Positions 37,663-46,437 of a stretch of 64,000 nucleotides of DNA are shown here, piece by piece. A program made the translations under genes and the position numbers. The stretch's first letter is position 1; each line of letters opens with the position of its first letter. The stretch is from assembly GCA_964471825.1 (NCBI GenBank), contig CAYYKD010000014.1:13780-77779 (forward strand), in the 5' to 3' direction. The notes beneath the pieces were generated by a model, which ran no database searches, was not told the DNA's origin, and worked only from the letters and a program-made list of their open reading frames with translations. Origin of the DNA: CAYYKD01 sp964471825 (lineage in GTDB: Bacteria > Spirochaetota > GWE2-31-10 > CAYYKD01).

Positions 37663-37965
37663 ATGGCTAAAAATGGAAAGGACTCAAAGAAAGAGAAAGT
37701 CGCATTAGATGATGATATGCTAATAAAACTAAAAACATTTATTGAGAAACTAAAAAAAGGGGAATCGGAATACAGCAAGGTTGGTATAGATGCAGAATAC
37801 ATTGAAAACTTCGAAAAGGATTTTACATTATTATTTAATATCTATACTGAAATTGAACAAAAAAAAGTAGAGTTAGTACTTCTTAAAGAGAACAGAGATA
37901 AGAAGTTGGATGATTTGCTTTCTAATTTTAAAGAAACAAAAAAAATTATCAAGAATAAGGAATAA
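37663..37965 (+). CDS. small coiled-coil hypothetical protein
   Basis: 100 residues, Lys/Glu-rich, two predicted helices (about 16-35 and 52-100, the second a coiled coil), soluble. No family recognised. AGGAG eight bases upstream supports ATG 37663. A Pho-like box upstream suggests phosphate-responsive expression, which would make it a possible partner in phosphate signalling or starvation; this is inference from the site alone. Confidence 0.75.
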   Translation: MAKNGKDSKKEKVALDDDMLIKLKTFIEKLKKGESEYSKVGIDAEYIENFEKDFTLLFNIYTEIEQKKVELVLLKENRDKKLDDLLSNFKETKKIIKNKE

Positions 37966-37978
37966 TAGTTTTTTTTTA

Positions 37979-38003
37979 AGCTTTTTTTAAATAAGCTTTT
38001 TTA
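37979..38003 (+). terminator. terminator after the coiled-coil gene
   Basis: Two AAGCTT halves (self-complementary pair) separated by T7AAA and followed by a T run; short 6-bp stem. Confidence 0.5.
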
Positions 38004-38022
38004 GATGTTGTTAAATAAAAAT

Positions 38023-39726
38023 TTAAAAAAAGTTCTCTACGGGCATTGCAATTTTTCCGGCAAATTCAGGAAATGATTTTTTATTAAGTTTTATGATGGT
38101 TATTATGAGAAATGAGGTTATAGGATTAAAAATGAGATTATCAAGTATTCTAAATCTCTTTTTTTTTCGTATTACAAGTTTTATAAGAAAAATTAAGAGT
38201 CCGGCCGGTGAATTAAAATTTTCTGAGATGCTGAATTTATAATGCTCAGGGTAGTTGTCATGATATTGCTCGATTAGTTTCTCGATCCTATTTAAAAGTT
38301 CTATATCATTAGGGTTATACATTAATTGTCTTATCAGATAGAATAATAACATTGTATCGTAATGTAATCGGTAATTATAAGGAATATGTAATTTATTACC
38401 GATTTTTTTTAATTCTTTAATTTTATCCAAACTATTTGATGAAATTTTAGTTGATTCGATCTTATTTGATATAAATGAGTTAAATATTCCTACTAATCCC
38501 TTATTAACTATAACATTGTCCCAGAAAACATAGAGAAGCGGCGGCAATCTAAGCTTGTTGATATACAGGTCATTTTTTGTAAAACCCGGATCGTAGAGCA
38601 CATTATTGACGAGGTTATCACTTATATCTATAAATTTTTTAAATAATTTATATGTTCCCTTGCTAATAGCTTGACTATAGAATAATCTGAGTGAATCATC
38701 AACGCTCATTTGTTCCTTGAATATCTTAATTGTAACAAAGGTGTTGAGTGTCCCCCAAAAACCGGATTTATTGATAATTGATATAAATTTTGACTTGCTC
38801 CAGCCGCCGGTTTGACACCATACGCTTATTCCGATAATTGATTTATTCTTGATGGACTCTAGATAGTAATTATAATAATCATATCCTACAAAATAAGGGT
38901 AAGCACCAAATCCCTCATATTCTCTTCTGGTCTGCAACTCAACTATCTTTTTGTGATCTGTTTGGCTGAATAGTTCATTAAATTTTAAATATTTAAAAAA
39001 ATCGCCCTCACCATATTTCATAGAGATGATTAAACTCTCTGATTGAATGTTCCCAAAAACTTTAATGAAAACTTGTTTATTCCACATCAGATGGGCACAC
39101 CTCTTTGAACCTATGCTCCATGTCCTAATAATGAGCTTCTTATTGTATTTTTCAAAGATCGGCAACAGGTGTTTAATTGCAGTTTTTAATCTGCTCGGGG
39201 TATTGATTATTATTCTACTTCTAAATGATCCGACATGATCAACGCCGTCTGACTCGCCAAATCTAAAGATGACACCGGAGATTTCAGGAAATTTTTGAAA
39301 CAGTTCAATAATCTGACTTGAAAAAAACTCAAGTGCCTTTTTAAAACTATTTTTTATATGAGCATCAATTTCTTTGTTATAGAACATAAAATCTGTGTTA
39401 ACGAAAATCTGCAAGTCGTAGTTCTTGATAATTTTAAAAAGGATCTTAAATTTTAAAGCACGGTTTGCTATGTTTCTTTGTAGAATCATATTATAAATTT
39501 TATTATTAACAATATGCGAGAGATCATCAATTGATATCGCATTAAAACCGAGAGTTTTAACCCTCTTGATATACTTCAAAAATCTCTTTATAACCTTATT
39601 ATATAGTCGTTCTTTAACACCTGATCTTTTTTCGAAATGATGATGGGGGAGTTTTGACCAATTAATAACCGGATTTTTATATCTATAAAAAAAAGGGCCT
39701 GAACCGTCTATAATGTATAAATTCAA
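38023..39726 (-). CDS. putative TIM-barrel glycoside-hydrolase-like protein
   Basis: 567 residues, no signal peptide. It opens MNLYIIDGSGPFFYRY and alternates predicted strands and helices as in a TIM barrel: TLGFNAISIDDL, LQIFVNTDFMFY, GVIFRFGESDGVD, KLIIRTWSIG, ESLIISMKYGEGDFFK, VELQTRREYEG, IIGISVWCQTGGW. The acidic residues in GESDG and REYEG could be a catalytic pair, and the layout recalls GH67/GH20-like barrels, but no family can be assigned with certainty. The C-terminal 200 residues are helical. Stands alone between the coiled-coil gene and phoU. Confidence 0.6.
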   Translation of the reverse strand: MNLYIIDGSGPFFYRYKNPVINWSKLPHHHFEKRSGVKERLYNKVIKRFLKYIKRVKTLGFNAISIDDLSHIVNNKIYNMILQRNIANRALKFKILFKIIKNYDLQIFVNTDFMFYNKEIDAHIKNSFKKALEFFSSQIIELFQKFPEISGVIFRFGESDGVDHVGSFRSRIIINTPSRLKTAIKHLLPIFEKYNKKLIIRTWSIGSKRCAHLMWNKQVFIKVFGNIQSESLIISMKYGEGDFFKYLKFNELFSQTDHKKIVELQTRREYEGFGAYPYFVGYDYYNYYLESIKNKSIIGISVWCQTGGWSKSKFISIINKSGFWGTLNTFVTIKIFKEQMSVDDSLRLFYSQAISKGTYKLFKKFIDISDNLVNNVLYDPGFTKNDLYINKLRLPPLLYVFWDNVIVNKGLVGIFNSFISNKIESTKISSNSLDKIKELKKIGNKLHIPYNYRLHYDTMLLFYLIRQLMYNPNDIELLNRIEKLIEQYHDNYPEHYKFSISENFNSPAGLLIFLIKLVIRKKKRFRILDNLIFNPITSFLIITIIKLNKKSFPEFAGKIAMPVENFF

Positions 39727-39775
39727 TACGGTATCCTTGCAAATATTATTTCTTCAAATTACTTCATATCTAAAA

Positions 39776-40429
39776 TTATATGTCTGATTTATGCTTAATA
39801 ACCTGCCCCATGGCAATATAGACTGTTTCTTCTGCAATGCTTGTTGATATATCTGCTGTTTTTTCTAGATTATTAGCAATTCTTATCATATTTAAGCCCC
39901 GTTCTATTGAGGATGAATCGTTGAACATATATTCAATAAGTGTCTTTGTATTCTGATCGCGTAGATCATCAACGATACTATCCCTTTCACAGACACTTTT
40001 TGCGAGCTCGGGTGATTCATTTATGAAGGAATTTATGCTGTCCTTAACCATGCTTATCGTAACAGCAAAGATCTGATATATTGTCTCGTATGGTTTAATA
40101 GGAGGTCGTTCAACTAAAAATATTGAACTCTCAGCAACATTTACTATACAGTCGCCGATTCTCTCAAGGTCTGTTGTCATACTCATACACATCAGGACAA
40201 AACGAAGGTCTTTTGCCTCAGGGTGATAAAGGGCAATTATATTAGTACACAACTCTGTAATTTGAAGTTCAAATCTATTAACCTTTTTTTCATCAGTAGT
40301 TATAATCTCTTCAAGTAGTTTAATATTTGACTCTGATAACCCTTTCATGCTTTTATTAATCATCTTTTCCACAAGATTTGCCTGTTGAACCAGCAGCTGC
40401 TTTAAATAAATTAATTTTTCTATAATCAC
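39776..40429 (-). CDS. phoU: phosphate-signalling protein PhoU
   Basis: 217 residues, two PhoU three-helix bundles (about 1-105 and 110-210) with the metal-binding type signatures MSMTTDLERIGDCIVNVAE and IRIANNLEKTADISTSIAEE. PhoU represses the PhoR kinase when phosphate is ample and works with the Pst transporter, which is not in the window. GTG start at 40429 with AAGGAT nine bases upstream. It has its own upstream region with Pho-like boxes, separate from phoR. Confidence 0.95.
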   Translation of the reverse strand: MIIEKLIYLKQLLVQQANLVEKMINKSMKGLSESNIKLLEEIITTDEKKVNRFELQITELCTNIIALYHPEAKDLRFVLMCMSMTTDLERIGDCIVNVAESSIFLVERPPIKPYETIYQIFAVTISMVKDSINSFINESPELAKSVCERDSIVDDLRDQNTKTLIEYMFNDSSSIERGLNMIRIANNLEKTADISTSIAEETVYIAMGQVIKHKSDI

Positions 40430-40512
40430 ATCAATATCCTTAACTTTTTTATTTGTTGAATACTAAAATTATCCGATTTTAATAATATTGTATTAAATCT
40501 CTATAAGCAAAT

Positions 40513-40529
40513 TGTTAAGATTGTGTTAA
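40513..40529 (-). promoter_or_regulatory. Pho-like direct repeat box before phoU
   Basis: On the minus strand TTAACA-N5-TTAACA, 11-base period (plus-strand TGTTAA at 40513-40518 and 40524-40529); a third TTAACA lies at 40541-40546. About 84 bases before phoU. Confidence 0.7.
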
Positions 40530-40626
40530 GAAATCTTTTGTGTTAAGATATCTCTTGTATACAGTATATCAGATATGCTATTACGAAATATTGCATGTCA
40601 GTGCTTTTTCTCTTGTCAGTCTTCTC

Positions 40627-42366
40627 TTAAGCATAGAAAAGAATAATAAAGCTTGTTCCTTTTCCAATCGTACTTTCTACTTTAATCTCACCGTTATGGA
40701 GAAGAACTATATGTTTTACAATTGAGAGACCAAGGCCGGTACCGCCGACACTTCTCGATCTTGATTTATCTACCACAAAGAACCTTTCAAATATCCGTGA
40801 TAGATCCTTCTCCGGTATCCCGATACCGGAGTCCGTAATCTTAATTTTTAACCTTTTATTTTCATTAGATATATCAATACTGACTCCGCCATTATCTGTG
40901 TACTTTATGGCATTGTCTATTAGATTGATCATCATCTGTTCAAGTTTAAATGAATTTCCTTTAAAACTATATAGATCGGGAGCTATGTTTACATCGAGAT
41001 ATAGTTTTTTTTCGTTTATTCTATGAGAGAAAAGCGGTAAAATAGGTTCAATTATGTCTTTCATGTTAATTGTTTCAGATATATCAATATTTTTATTATC
41101 ATCTAGTTGGGAGAGTACCATTAGATCTTTTACGATATTGATAAGCCTGTTTGTATGTTTTAAGATAATTGTGAGATAGCTTTTTTTCTCATTATTCTCT
41201 TCATCTTCCAGGAGTGTTTCTGTGTAGCCCTTTACAGATGTTAATGGTGTCCCCAGTTCATGACTAACATTTGTTACAAATTCTTTTTTTAGTTTCTCGA
41301 AGTACTTGAAGTCTGATATATCATAGAATATAAGTACATACTCCATCTTTGATGAAATATAGTTAATACTACAAATATATGTTCTGTCGGCAATCTCTAG
41401 CTCTATTGCTCTATTCTGTTCTGTGGAGCCTGCGTTTATCTGGTCAAGGAGCTCATTATTTCTGATCACTTCCCAGTAGTACTTATTTAGTATATTTTCA
41501 TTACCAAATATTCTTGAAAATCCGTCATTAACTCTGATTATTTTTTTATTTTTAGAAATGACCGCAATTCCATCTTTAATAGATGATATTATTGTTGCAT
41601 TTGCCTCTTTTTCTGTGTTTATCTCATGGATGTTCTGTTTTATCTCATTAAGCATTTTCTTAAAACTTCTTGATAATTCATGCACCTCAAAGCTGTCATC
41701 ATCGATAAATTCTATGTTATAATCACCCTCCGAAACCCTCTCAGAAATCGACGAAAAAAACAATATCTTTTTTTTGAATATAAAATATATAATTAAAATA
41801 GCTGAGATAGATAGAATTATGATAATCGTAATTACTGCGAGGTATTTTAGTTTTAATTCAAATAGTAATCTATCAATATCATCTATGTACATACTTACCC
41901 TAAGTACATAGGCAACTCTTTGCTGATTATCTTTTAGGCCATATGCATAGTAGATCATATTCTTTTTTACAGTATTGCTATATCTGATTTGATAACTGTT
42001 TAGATTTTTTAGAGATCTTTCTATCTCAGGGCGAGAAAGATGATTGTCCATTAAATTGGGATTTTCATCTGTTTCAGCGATCACCAGACCGGTTTTATCA
42101 ATAACCGTTATTCTGATATTAAAGTATCTGGATTTATCTGTTAAATAACTTTTTAAGTCTTCAAGATTATTGTTTGAAAGGTAATTATTGACAGAATCCT
42201 GCATCAGATAAGTCTTAGCATCGAGATTTTTAACAATGGTCTTAATGCTTTCCTTTTTCAGATATCCAAAGAAGAATACAAAAACAAAGCTTATAAAAAC
42301 TATCAACGAAAAAATATAGCCTATTAGAATTTTGATTATAAAAGATCTGTTTTTCAATCTATTCAT
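40627..42366 (-). CDS. phoR: PhoR-type sensor histidine kinase
   Basis: 579 residues: membrane helices (about 11-33 and 165-188) around a periplasmic loop, HAMP (about 190-245), PAS (about 255-345), HisKA with NVSHELGTP (His about 369; note G where R is usual), HATPase with NLIDNAIKYT, DSGIGIPE and GTGLGLSIVKH. Phosphorylates PhoB when phosphate is low. Starts inside the last codons of phoB (8-base overlap). Identity as PhoR rests on architecture and on phoB/phoU neighbours. Confidence 0.93.
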   Translation of the reverse strand: MNRLKNRSFIIKILIGYIFSLIVFISFVFVFFFGYLKKESIKTIVKNLDAKTYLMQDSVNNYLSNNNLEDLKSYLTDKSRYFNIRITVIDKTGLVIAETDENPNLMDNHLSRPEIERSLKNLNSYQIRYSNTVKKNMIYYAYGLKDNQQRVAYVLRVSMYIDDIDRLLFELKLKYLAVITIIIILSISAILIIYFIFKKKILFFSSISERVSEGDYNIEFIDDDSFEVHELSRSFKKMLNEIKQNIHEINTEKEANATIISSIKDGIAVISKNKKIIRVNDGFSRIFGNENILNKYYWEVIRNNELLDQINAGSTEQNRAIELEIADRTYICSINYISSKMEYVLIFYDISDFKYFEKLKKEFVTNVSHELGTPLTSVKGYTETLLEDEENNEKKSYLTIILKHTNRLINIVKDLMVLSQLDDNKNIDISETINMKDIIEPILPLFSHRINEKKLYLDVNIAPDLYSFKGNSFKLEQMMINLIDNAIKYTDNGGVSIDISNENKRLKIKITDSGIGIPEKDLSRIFERFFVVDKSRSRSVGGTGLGLSIVKHIVLLHNGEIKVESTIGKGTSFIILFYA

Positions 42367-43048
42367 CCATGTCTATCTTGTATCCGACACCCCGTACATT
42401 CTTGATGATCTTTGCTGCTTCACCTAGTTTTTCACGAATGTGTTTAATATGCACATCTATAGTTCTGTCTATAACATATCTGTCATTGCCCCAGACAGCA
42501 AAGAGAAGTTTATCTCTTGAAAATGTCCAGCCTATCCTTTCTGCAAGTGCCTCCAGAATTTTAAACTCGGAAAGGGTTAATTCAATTCTGTTGTTATTTT
42601 TATCGTAAACCTCATGTCTGTCTCGATCAATCTTAAAATATCCTTCAACAGTGATAGTGTTGGATTCTTCAATATTAATTCCCCGTCTTAGCACTGCTTT
42701 AACTCGAGCTATCAACTCTCTCGGTGAGAATGGTTTTGTAACATAGTCATCAGCTCCAAGTTCAAGACCTAAGACTTTATCTGTTTCATCCTGTTTGGCT
42801 GTTAACATGATAACAGGTACATTTTTAAGCCGTTTATCGTTTTTAACTGATTTGCAGATTTCAAGCCCATCAATATCAGGCAACATCAAGTCAAGGATTA
42901 ATAATGCCGGGATTTCCTCTTTAAGTGCTCTAAAAAGTGAGTTGCCATCAAGAAATCCTTTTGCCTGATAGTTATTTTTTTTAAGATGAAGAAGGACAAG
43001 ATTTAAAATGTCCTCTTCGTCATCAACTATATATATAAGTTTATTCAT
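42359..43048 (-). CDS. phoB: PhoB-type OmpR-family response regulator
   Basis: 229 residues. Receiver with VDDEED pocket, LLILDLMLPD (Asp about 53) and VTKPFSPREL, then a winged-helix domain (about 130-229) with TLSEFKILEALAER, GNDRYVIDRTIDVHIKHIREKLG and VRGVGYKI. Binds direct repeats at 11-base period; boxes of that form occur before this gene, phoU and two others. No Shine-Dalgarno before the ATG; TATTAT lies seven bases upstream, so the mRNA may be leaderless. Autoregulation is likely from the upstream box. Confidence 0.95.
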   Translation of the reverse strand: MNKLIYIVDDEEDILNLVLLHLKKNNYQAKGFLDGNSLFRALKEEIPALLILDLMLPDIDGLEICKSVKNDKRLKNVPVIMLTAKQDETDKVLGLELGADDYVTKPFSPRELIARVKAVLRRGINIEESNTITVEGYFKIDRDRHEVYDKNNNRIELTLSEFKILEALAERIGWTFSRDKLLFAVWGNDRYVIDRTIDVHIKHIREKLGEAAKIIKNVRGVGYKIDMDE

Positions 43049-43092
43049 ACTTTGTATAATACTAAAAGTTTTTTAATTAATCATTACTTATT

Positions 43093-43109
43093 TGTTAATT
43101 TTCAGTTAA
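43093..43109 (-). promoter_or_regulatory. Pho-like direct repeat box before phoB
   Basis: Minus strand TTAACT-N5-TTAACA, 11-base period, 45 bases before the phoB ATG; candidate autoregulatory site. Confidence 0.7.
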
Positions 43110-43129
43110 TACAGCATCTTTTAAGAGTT

Positions 43130-43501
43130 CTAAGGTTTTATAATCTCGACTATATCAGGTGTGAGGGCTTTCAAAGCACCTATGCTACCGGATTGCCACA
43201 GATGTTGTGTTGACATTACAAATTTAAATTTGTATTTTTGATTTTCCGGTAAGGCTTCAATTTTTACTGCCCAGGTTACTAACTCTCTAAATGCAGTTGA
43301 GTTCATAAAAACAAGATTAGTCAAATCAATTGTAACCGATTTCATATTTAGCTTTAATAATTCACTGTGAGCTTCTTCAAAGAAAGGTTTTAAATTTTTA
43401 CCTGAGTCTACTTTATCGAGGGTACCGGAAATCATTATTATATCATCCTTTGCCGATAGACGAAGTTCACCATCAGAGTAGTTTGTTAATTTTAGTGCCA
43501 T
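43130..43501 (-). CDS. STAS-like anti-sigma-antagonist-type protein
   Basis: 123 residues. Beta-alpha pattern of a STAS fold: IIMISGTLDK, then KSVTIDLTNLVFMNSTAFRELVTWAVK, with the Ser-Thr pair at the site where partner-switch proteins are phosphorylated (NSTA). ATG 43501 has GGAGGA five bases upstream; a longer frame to 43537 lacks a ribosome site. Divergent from a PP2C phosphatase gene, the usual enzyme that dephosphorylates STAS proteins, so a partner-switching module is inferred. Sits between phoB and that gene. Confidence 0.78.
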   Translation of the reverse strand: MALKLTNYSDGELRLSAKDDIIMISGTLDKVDSGKNLKPFFEEAHSELLKLNMKSVTIDLTNLVFMNSTAFRELVTWAVKIEALPENQKYKFKFVMSTQHLWQSGSIGALKALTPDIVEIIKP

Positions 43502-43645
43502 TATAGTCCTCCATTTCATTGATGAGGGTTCTAACACTAGATTGTTAGGTTCTGTTTAATAATCAATTAATCATTCATTTTTTTTTAGAAGTATCATTTT
43601 TCGAATTTCTATTTATTTGCATGATATCTTATGTTTAATAATAGT

Positions 43646-43662
43646 TTAACTTAGATTTAACA
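43646..43662 (+). promoter_or_regulatory. Pho-like direct repeat box before the CBS-PP2C gene
   Basis: TTAACT-N5-TTAACA on the coding strand, 11-base period, about 72 bases before the ATG at 43734; TATAAT-like sequence lies 50-60 bases further down. Confidence 0.65.
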
Positions 43663-43733
43663 AAATTGATATATAGAACATTTACAGAGAAGCAGTGAAA
43701 ATGAAAATATCAAATATAATGTGAGGAATAATA

Positions 43734-44960
43734 ATGAAAAATTCAATAGATTTAATTAAGGCTGATCTTCCAAGTGGAAAGAAAGATGAATTAGAGTTTA
43801 GTTTTATAACTTTCAAAAAATCTAATGCAAATCTTAATGCCGGTGATACAATAGTGCAGATCGCTTCTAGTTTTTACTTTGTAACCGAAAATGATATGAT
43901 ACTTGATGTCGCTAGTGACTTTGAGTTGGACAAATCAATTTTTGCTGTAGGGGTTATAGATAGTGATGAAAATCCGATTGGAGTTATATCTAGACGGGAT
44001 CTATTTGACAGACTGGGTAAGAACTTTGGACGGGATCTTTATAAAAACAAGAAAGCGGTTAAATTTATGACTCCAGTAAAAGCAATAAATTACATTGAAA
44101 ATATCTATAGTGTCGCTGAGGATCTAGGCGATTCTCTATATCATCAAAAAGTCGACTATCATATACTCTCAACAAATGAAAATAAGTTTGCTGGGGTCGT
44201 ATCAACCAGAGACATATTGTTTTTTCTATCTGAGATGACTCAGGCGGATATAAAACTTGCAACAAAACTACAAGGAAATATAGTAAAACCAAGTCAAACT
44301 GAAGAATCAAAGAATGTTAAGATCATTGGTACTTCAAGGATGGCAAAGGGTGTAGGTGGGGATTTCTATGCAATTAAACGGGTTGATGATTACAGATGGC
44401 TCTTTATGGTCTGTGATGTTACAGGTAAAGGGGTCTCTGCTTCTCTTGTTTCAGCTATTGTCGGCGGGATGTTTAATATGTTTGATAAACACCAATCCTT
44501 AAAGAAGTATATATCAAAGTTAAATAATTATATTCAGGAAACATTCATGATAGAAAAATATTTGACCGGTATGTTTCTTGATTTTGATGAGAAGTCCGGA
44601 TTGTTGAAATTCTATGATATGGGGCACTCATTAATAAACATCTTTAGAAATGGCAAATGTTACAATCTAAATCAAAAGAAATCAGCTCCTGTCGGCATAA
44701 AAAAAGACATAGGTATAAACCCAAACTCGGTGTATCTAAAGAAGGGTGACAGGCTTCTGGTTTACTCTGATGGTGTAAGTGATCAGAGAAATACTCAAGG
44801 GGAATTCTTGGGGGATGCGTATATAAAAAAGATCATACTTAATCACTATAAAGAGGAGTTAAATGAGATAAAAGAAAGAATATTTACTCATCTGGATCTA
44901 TATAGGGGCAATTTACCTCAATCTGACGATATCACTTTTATAATTATGGATTATTTTTAA
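43734..44960 (+). CDS. CBS-domain PP2C/SpoIIE-type phosphatase
   Basis: 408 residues. N-terminal pair of CBS-like units (about 40-165; GVIDSDENPIGVISRRDLF and KFAGVVSTRDILFF) and a C-terminal PP2C domain of the SpoIIE/RsbU kind (about 195-408): GVGGDFYAI, VCDVTGKGVSASLVSA, DRLLVYSDGVSDQRN and SDDITFIIMDYF, all metal-ligand motifs present. Should dephosphorylate a Ser/Thr phosphoprotein, plausibly the STAS-like neighbour, under control of an adenine-nucleotide signal at CBS. GAGGAATAATA precedes the ATG. Confidence 0.92.
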   Translation: MKNSIDLIKADLPSGKKDELEFSFITFKKSNANLNAGDTIVQIASSFYFVTENDMILDVASDFELDKSIFAVGVIDSDENPIGVISRRDLFDRLGKNFGRDLYKNKKAVKFMTPVKAINYIENIYSVAEDLGDSLYHQKVDYHILSTNENKFAGVVSTRDILFFLSEMTQADIKLATKLQGNIVKPSQTEESKNVKIIGTSRMAKGVGGDFYAIKRVDDYRWLFMVCDVTGKGVSASLVSAIVGGMFNMFDKHQSLKKYISKLNNYIQETFMIEKYLTGMFLDFDEKSGLLKFYDMGHSLINIFRNGKCYNLNQKKSAPVGIKKDIGINPNSVYLKKGDRLLVYSDGVSDQRNTQGEFLGDAYIKKIILNHYKEELNEIKERIFTHLDLYRGNLPQSDDITFIIMDYF

Positions 44961-45009
44961 ATCTTGATTAAAAAAGTCACTATTTAAAATAGTCACTATT
45001 AAGATGTTC

Positions 45010-45705
45010 TTAAAAAAACAGATAAATACCTACAATTATTATAATCACACCGCATATCTTCTTAATAATTGCTGCAATGTTGGTTTTTTCGTTTATCTTT
45101 GAGAGTTTTTCGACTTGCTCTGTAAATGTACCTGCAAAAATAATCAGTACACAATGACCTATTGCGTATGAGATGATAAGTAAAATCGAAAATATGAGAT
45201 TGGTTTTTGCAGAGCTTAAAACAACTCCGAGAACAGGTGCCATAAATCCAAATGTACATGGACCGAGAGCAACGCCGTATAACAGCCCAAGTAAAAATGC
45301 ACTAAGGAAACCTTTACTTTTAACAATAGGTTGACTATTACTCAGGAAGTTCATTGATGGAATGACACCCAGGAAGTTTAATCCTACAAGGATAAATATT
45401 ACAGCTACGATATAGACCGGTATTTTACCGATATTTCCAAGCATCATACCGGCTAACCCGGTTATCACACCGATCACGGCTATCATAACCAGCAGCCCCA
45501 CAGAGTAAACAGTTGACATTAAAAATGCCCTCTTGACCGGCATTTTACCCTGTCCCCCGATAAATGCTATGAGTAAAGGGATGCTGGATAAATGGCATGG
45601 GCTTAAAAGTACGCTTAATAATCCCCATACAAATGAAACTGAGATTGCAATTATTGGATTTGAGTAGAGAGCTGATGAAAGAAACTCAAATATTTTAACA
45701 AGCAT
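45010..45705 (-). CDS. CcdA/DsbD-family thiol-reducing membrane protein
   Basis: 231 residues, six predicted membrane helices. Cysteines in the first (LSPCHLSSIPLL) and fourth (LGPCTFGFMAPV) segments are the redox pair with which CcdA moves electrons from cytoplasmic thioredoxin outward. Reductant for the lipoprotein thioredoxin encoded just before it; they abut (stop and start share base 45705). Last gene of the ArsR-controlled cluster. Could also serve cytochrome c maturation, though no such genes are near. Confidence 0.92.
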   Translation of the reverse strand: MLVKIFEFLSSALYSNPIIAISVSFVWGLLSVLLSPCHLSSIPLLIAFIGGQGKMPVKRAFLMSTVYSVGLLVMIAVIGVITGLAGMMLGNIGKIPVYIVAVIFILVGLNFLGVIPSMNFLSNSQPIVKSKGFLSAFLLGLLYGVALGPCTFGFMAPVLGVVLSSAKTNLIFSILLIISYAIGHCVLIIFAGTFTEQVEKLSKINEKTNIAAIIKKICGVIIIIVGIYLFF

Positions 45706-46160
45706 TATCTGACCCCTTTCATTTGGAGGATCTTTGCAAGCTCATCGTACGAAAAAAATCCTTCATGTCTGAAGTATTCTATTCCATCTCCATCAAGGAA
45801 AACTTGAGTCGGTATAACTCTGATTTTATACTTTTGGGCCATTGGTGCATCTTGTGGAGTCCAGACATCATAGAACACAACATCAACCTGTGCAGGGAAG
45901 TTTTCTTTGACCTTATCCATAACAGGGGTCATCATCCTGCAAGGTGCACAATTTACAGAGCCAAGCTCGATGAATGTAACTTTTAAGGCTGTTTTGTCTG
46001 AATCAGTTTTAGTTTCTACTGTACCAACAGTATCTGAACTGACCATGCCTTTATTAACGATACTGTTTGTTAACACTTCATTCTTATCTTTTTTTGTGCA
46101 GCTGCCAAGTGTCAGCATCAACATAACTGTTAATGAAATTATAATCCTTTTTTTTATCAT
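45705..46160 (-). CDS. thioredoxin-fold lipoprotein
   Basis: 151 residues: lipoprotein signal (lipobox LGSC, Cys about 21), short linker, and a thioredoxin domain with active site NCAPC (about 75-79) and cis-Pro VIPTQVFLDGDG. A surface-anchored disulfide reductase, presumably recycled by the CcdA neighbour. Thirteen bases after the small thioredoxin-like gene. Confidence 0.92.
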   Translation of the reverse strand: MIKKRIIISLTVMLMLTLGSCTKKDKNEVLTNSIVNKGMVSSDTVGTVETKTDSDKTALKVTFIELGSVNCAPCRMMTPVMDKVKENFPAQVDVVFYDVWTPQDAPMAQKYKIRVIPTQVFLDGDGIEYFRHEGFFSYDELAKILQMKGVR

Positions 46161-46173
46161 CTGTATTTCCTAT

Positions 46174-46414
46174 TTAAACTAAAAATTTCTTTATCTCATC
46201 GGGTGACAATACTTTACCGGCTGCCTTAACGAGATCGTCGATAACTAATGCAGGGGTTACCATCACACCAAAGTCCATTATTTTATTTAAATCTGTGACC
46301 TTTTCAACTGTTGCTGATGAGCCGGCAAGCTCAACTGCCTTTTTTGCGTTTTCTTCCAGTGTCTTACACTTAGGACACCCTNNNNNNNNNNGTCCCCAAG
46401 ATCTTAATAACCAT
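46174..46414 (-). CDS. small thioredoxin-fold redox protein
   Basis: About 77 residues, the redox-active disulfide protein 2 type: starts MVIKILG, then GCPKCKTLEENAKKAVEL, FGVMVTPALVIDDLVKAAGKV. The redox pair is CPKC. Ten Ns (46382-46391) fall just before GCPKC; removing them altogether gives the family motif ILGTGCPKC in frame, so the gap is probably zero long. Start is ATG 46414, with GGAGGT six bases upstream. Ten bases after the permease stop. Cytoplasmic. Confidence 0.88.
46382..46391. other. assembly gap (10 N), probably spurious
   Basis: Joining GGGAC and AGGGTGTCC with no bases between restores ILGTGCPKC in the small thioredoxin gene. Confidence 0.75.
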
Positions 46415-46437
46415 AAAAATACCTCCATAAATAAAAA

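Noticed and set aside
44975..45005. AGTCACTATT repeats after the CBS-PP2C gene
   Set aside because: Two short copies and a weak palindrome; not distinguishable from chance, not a clear terminator.
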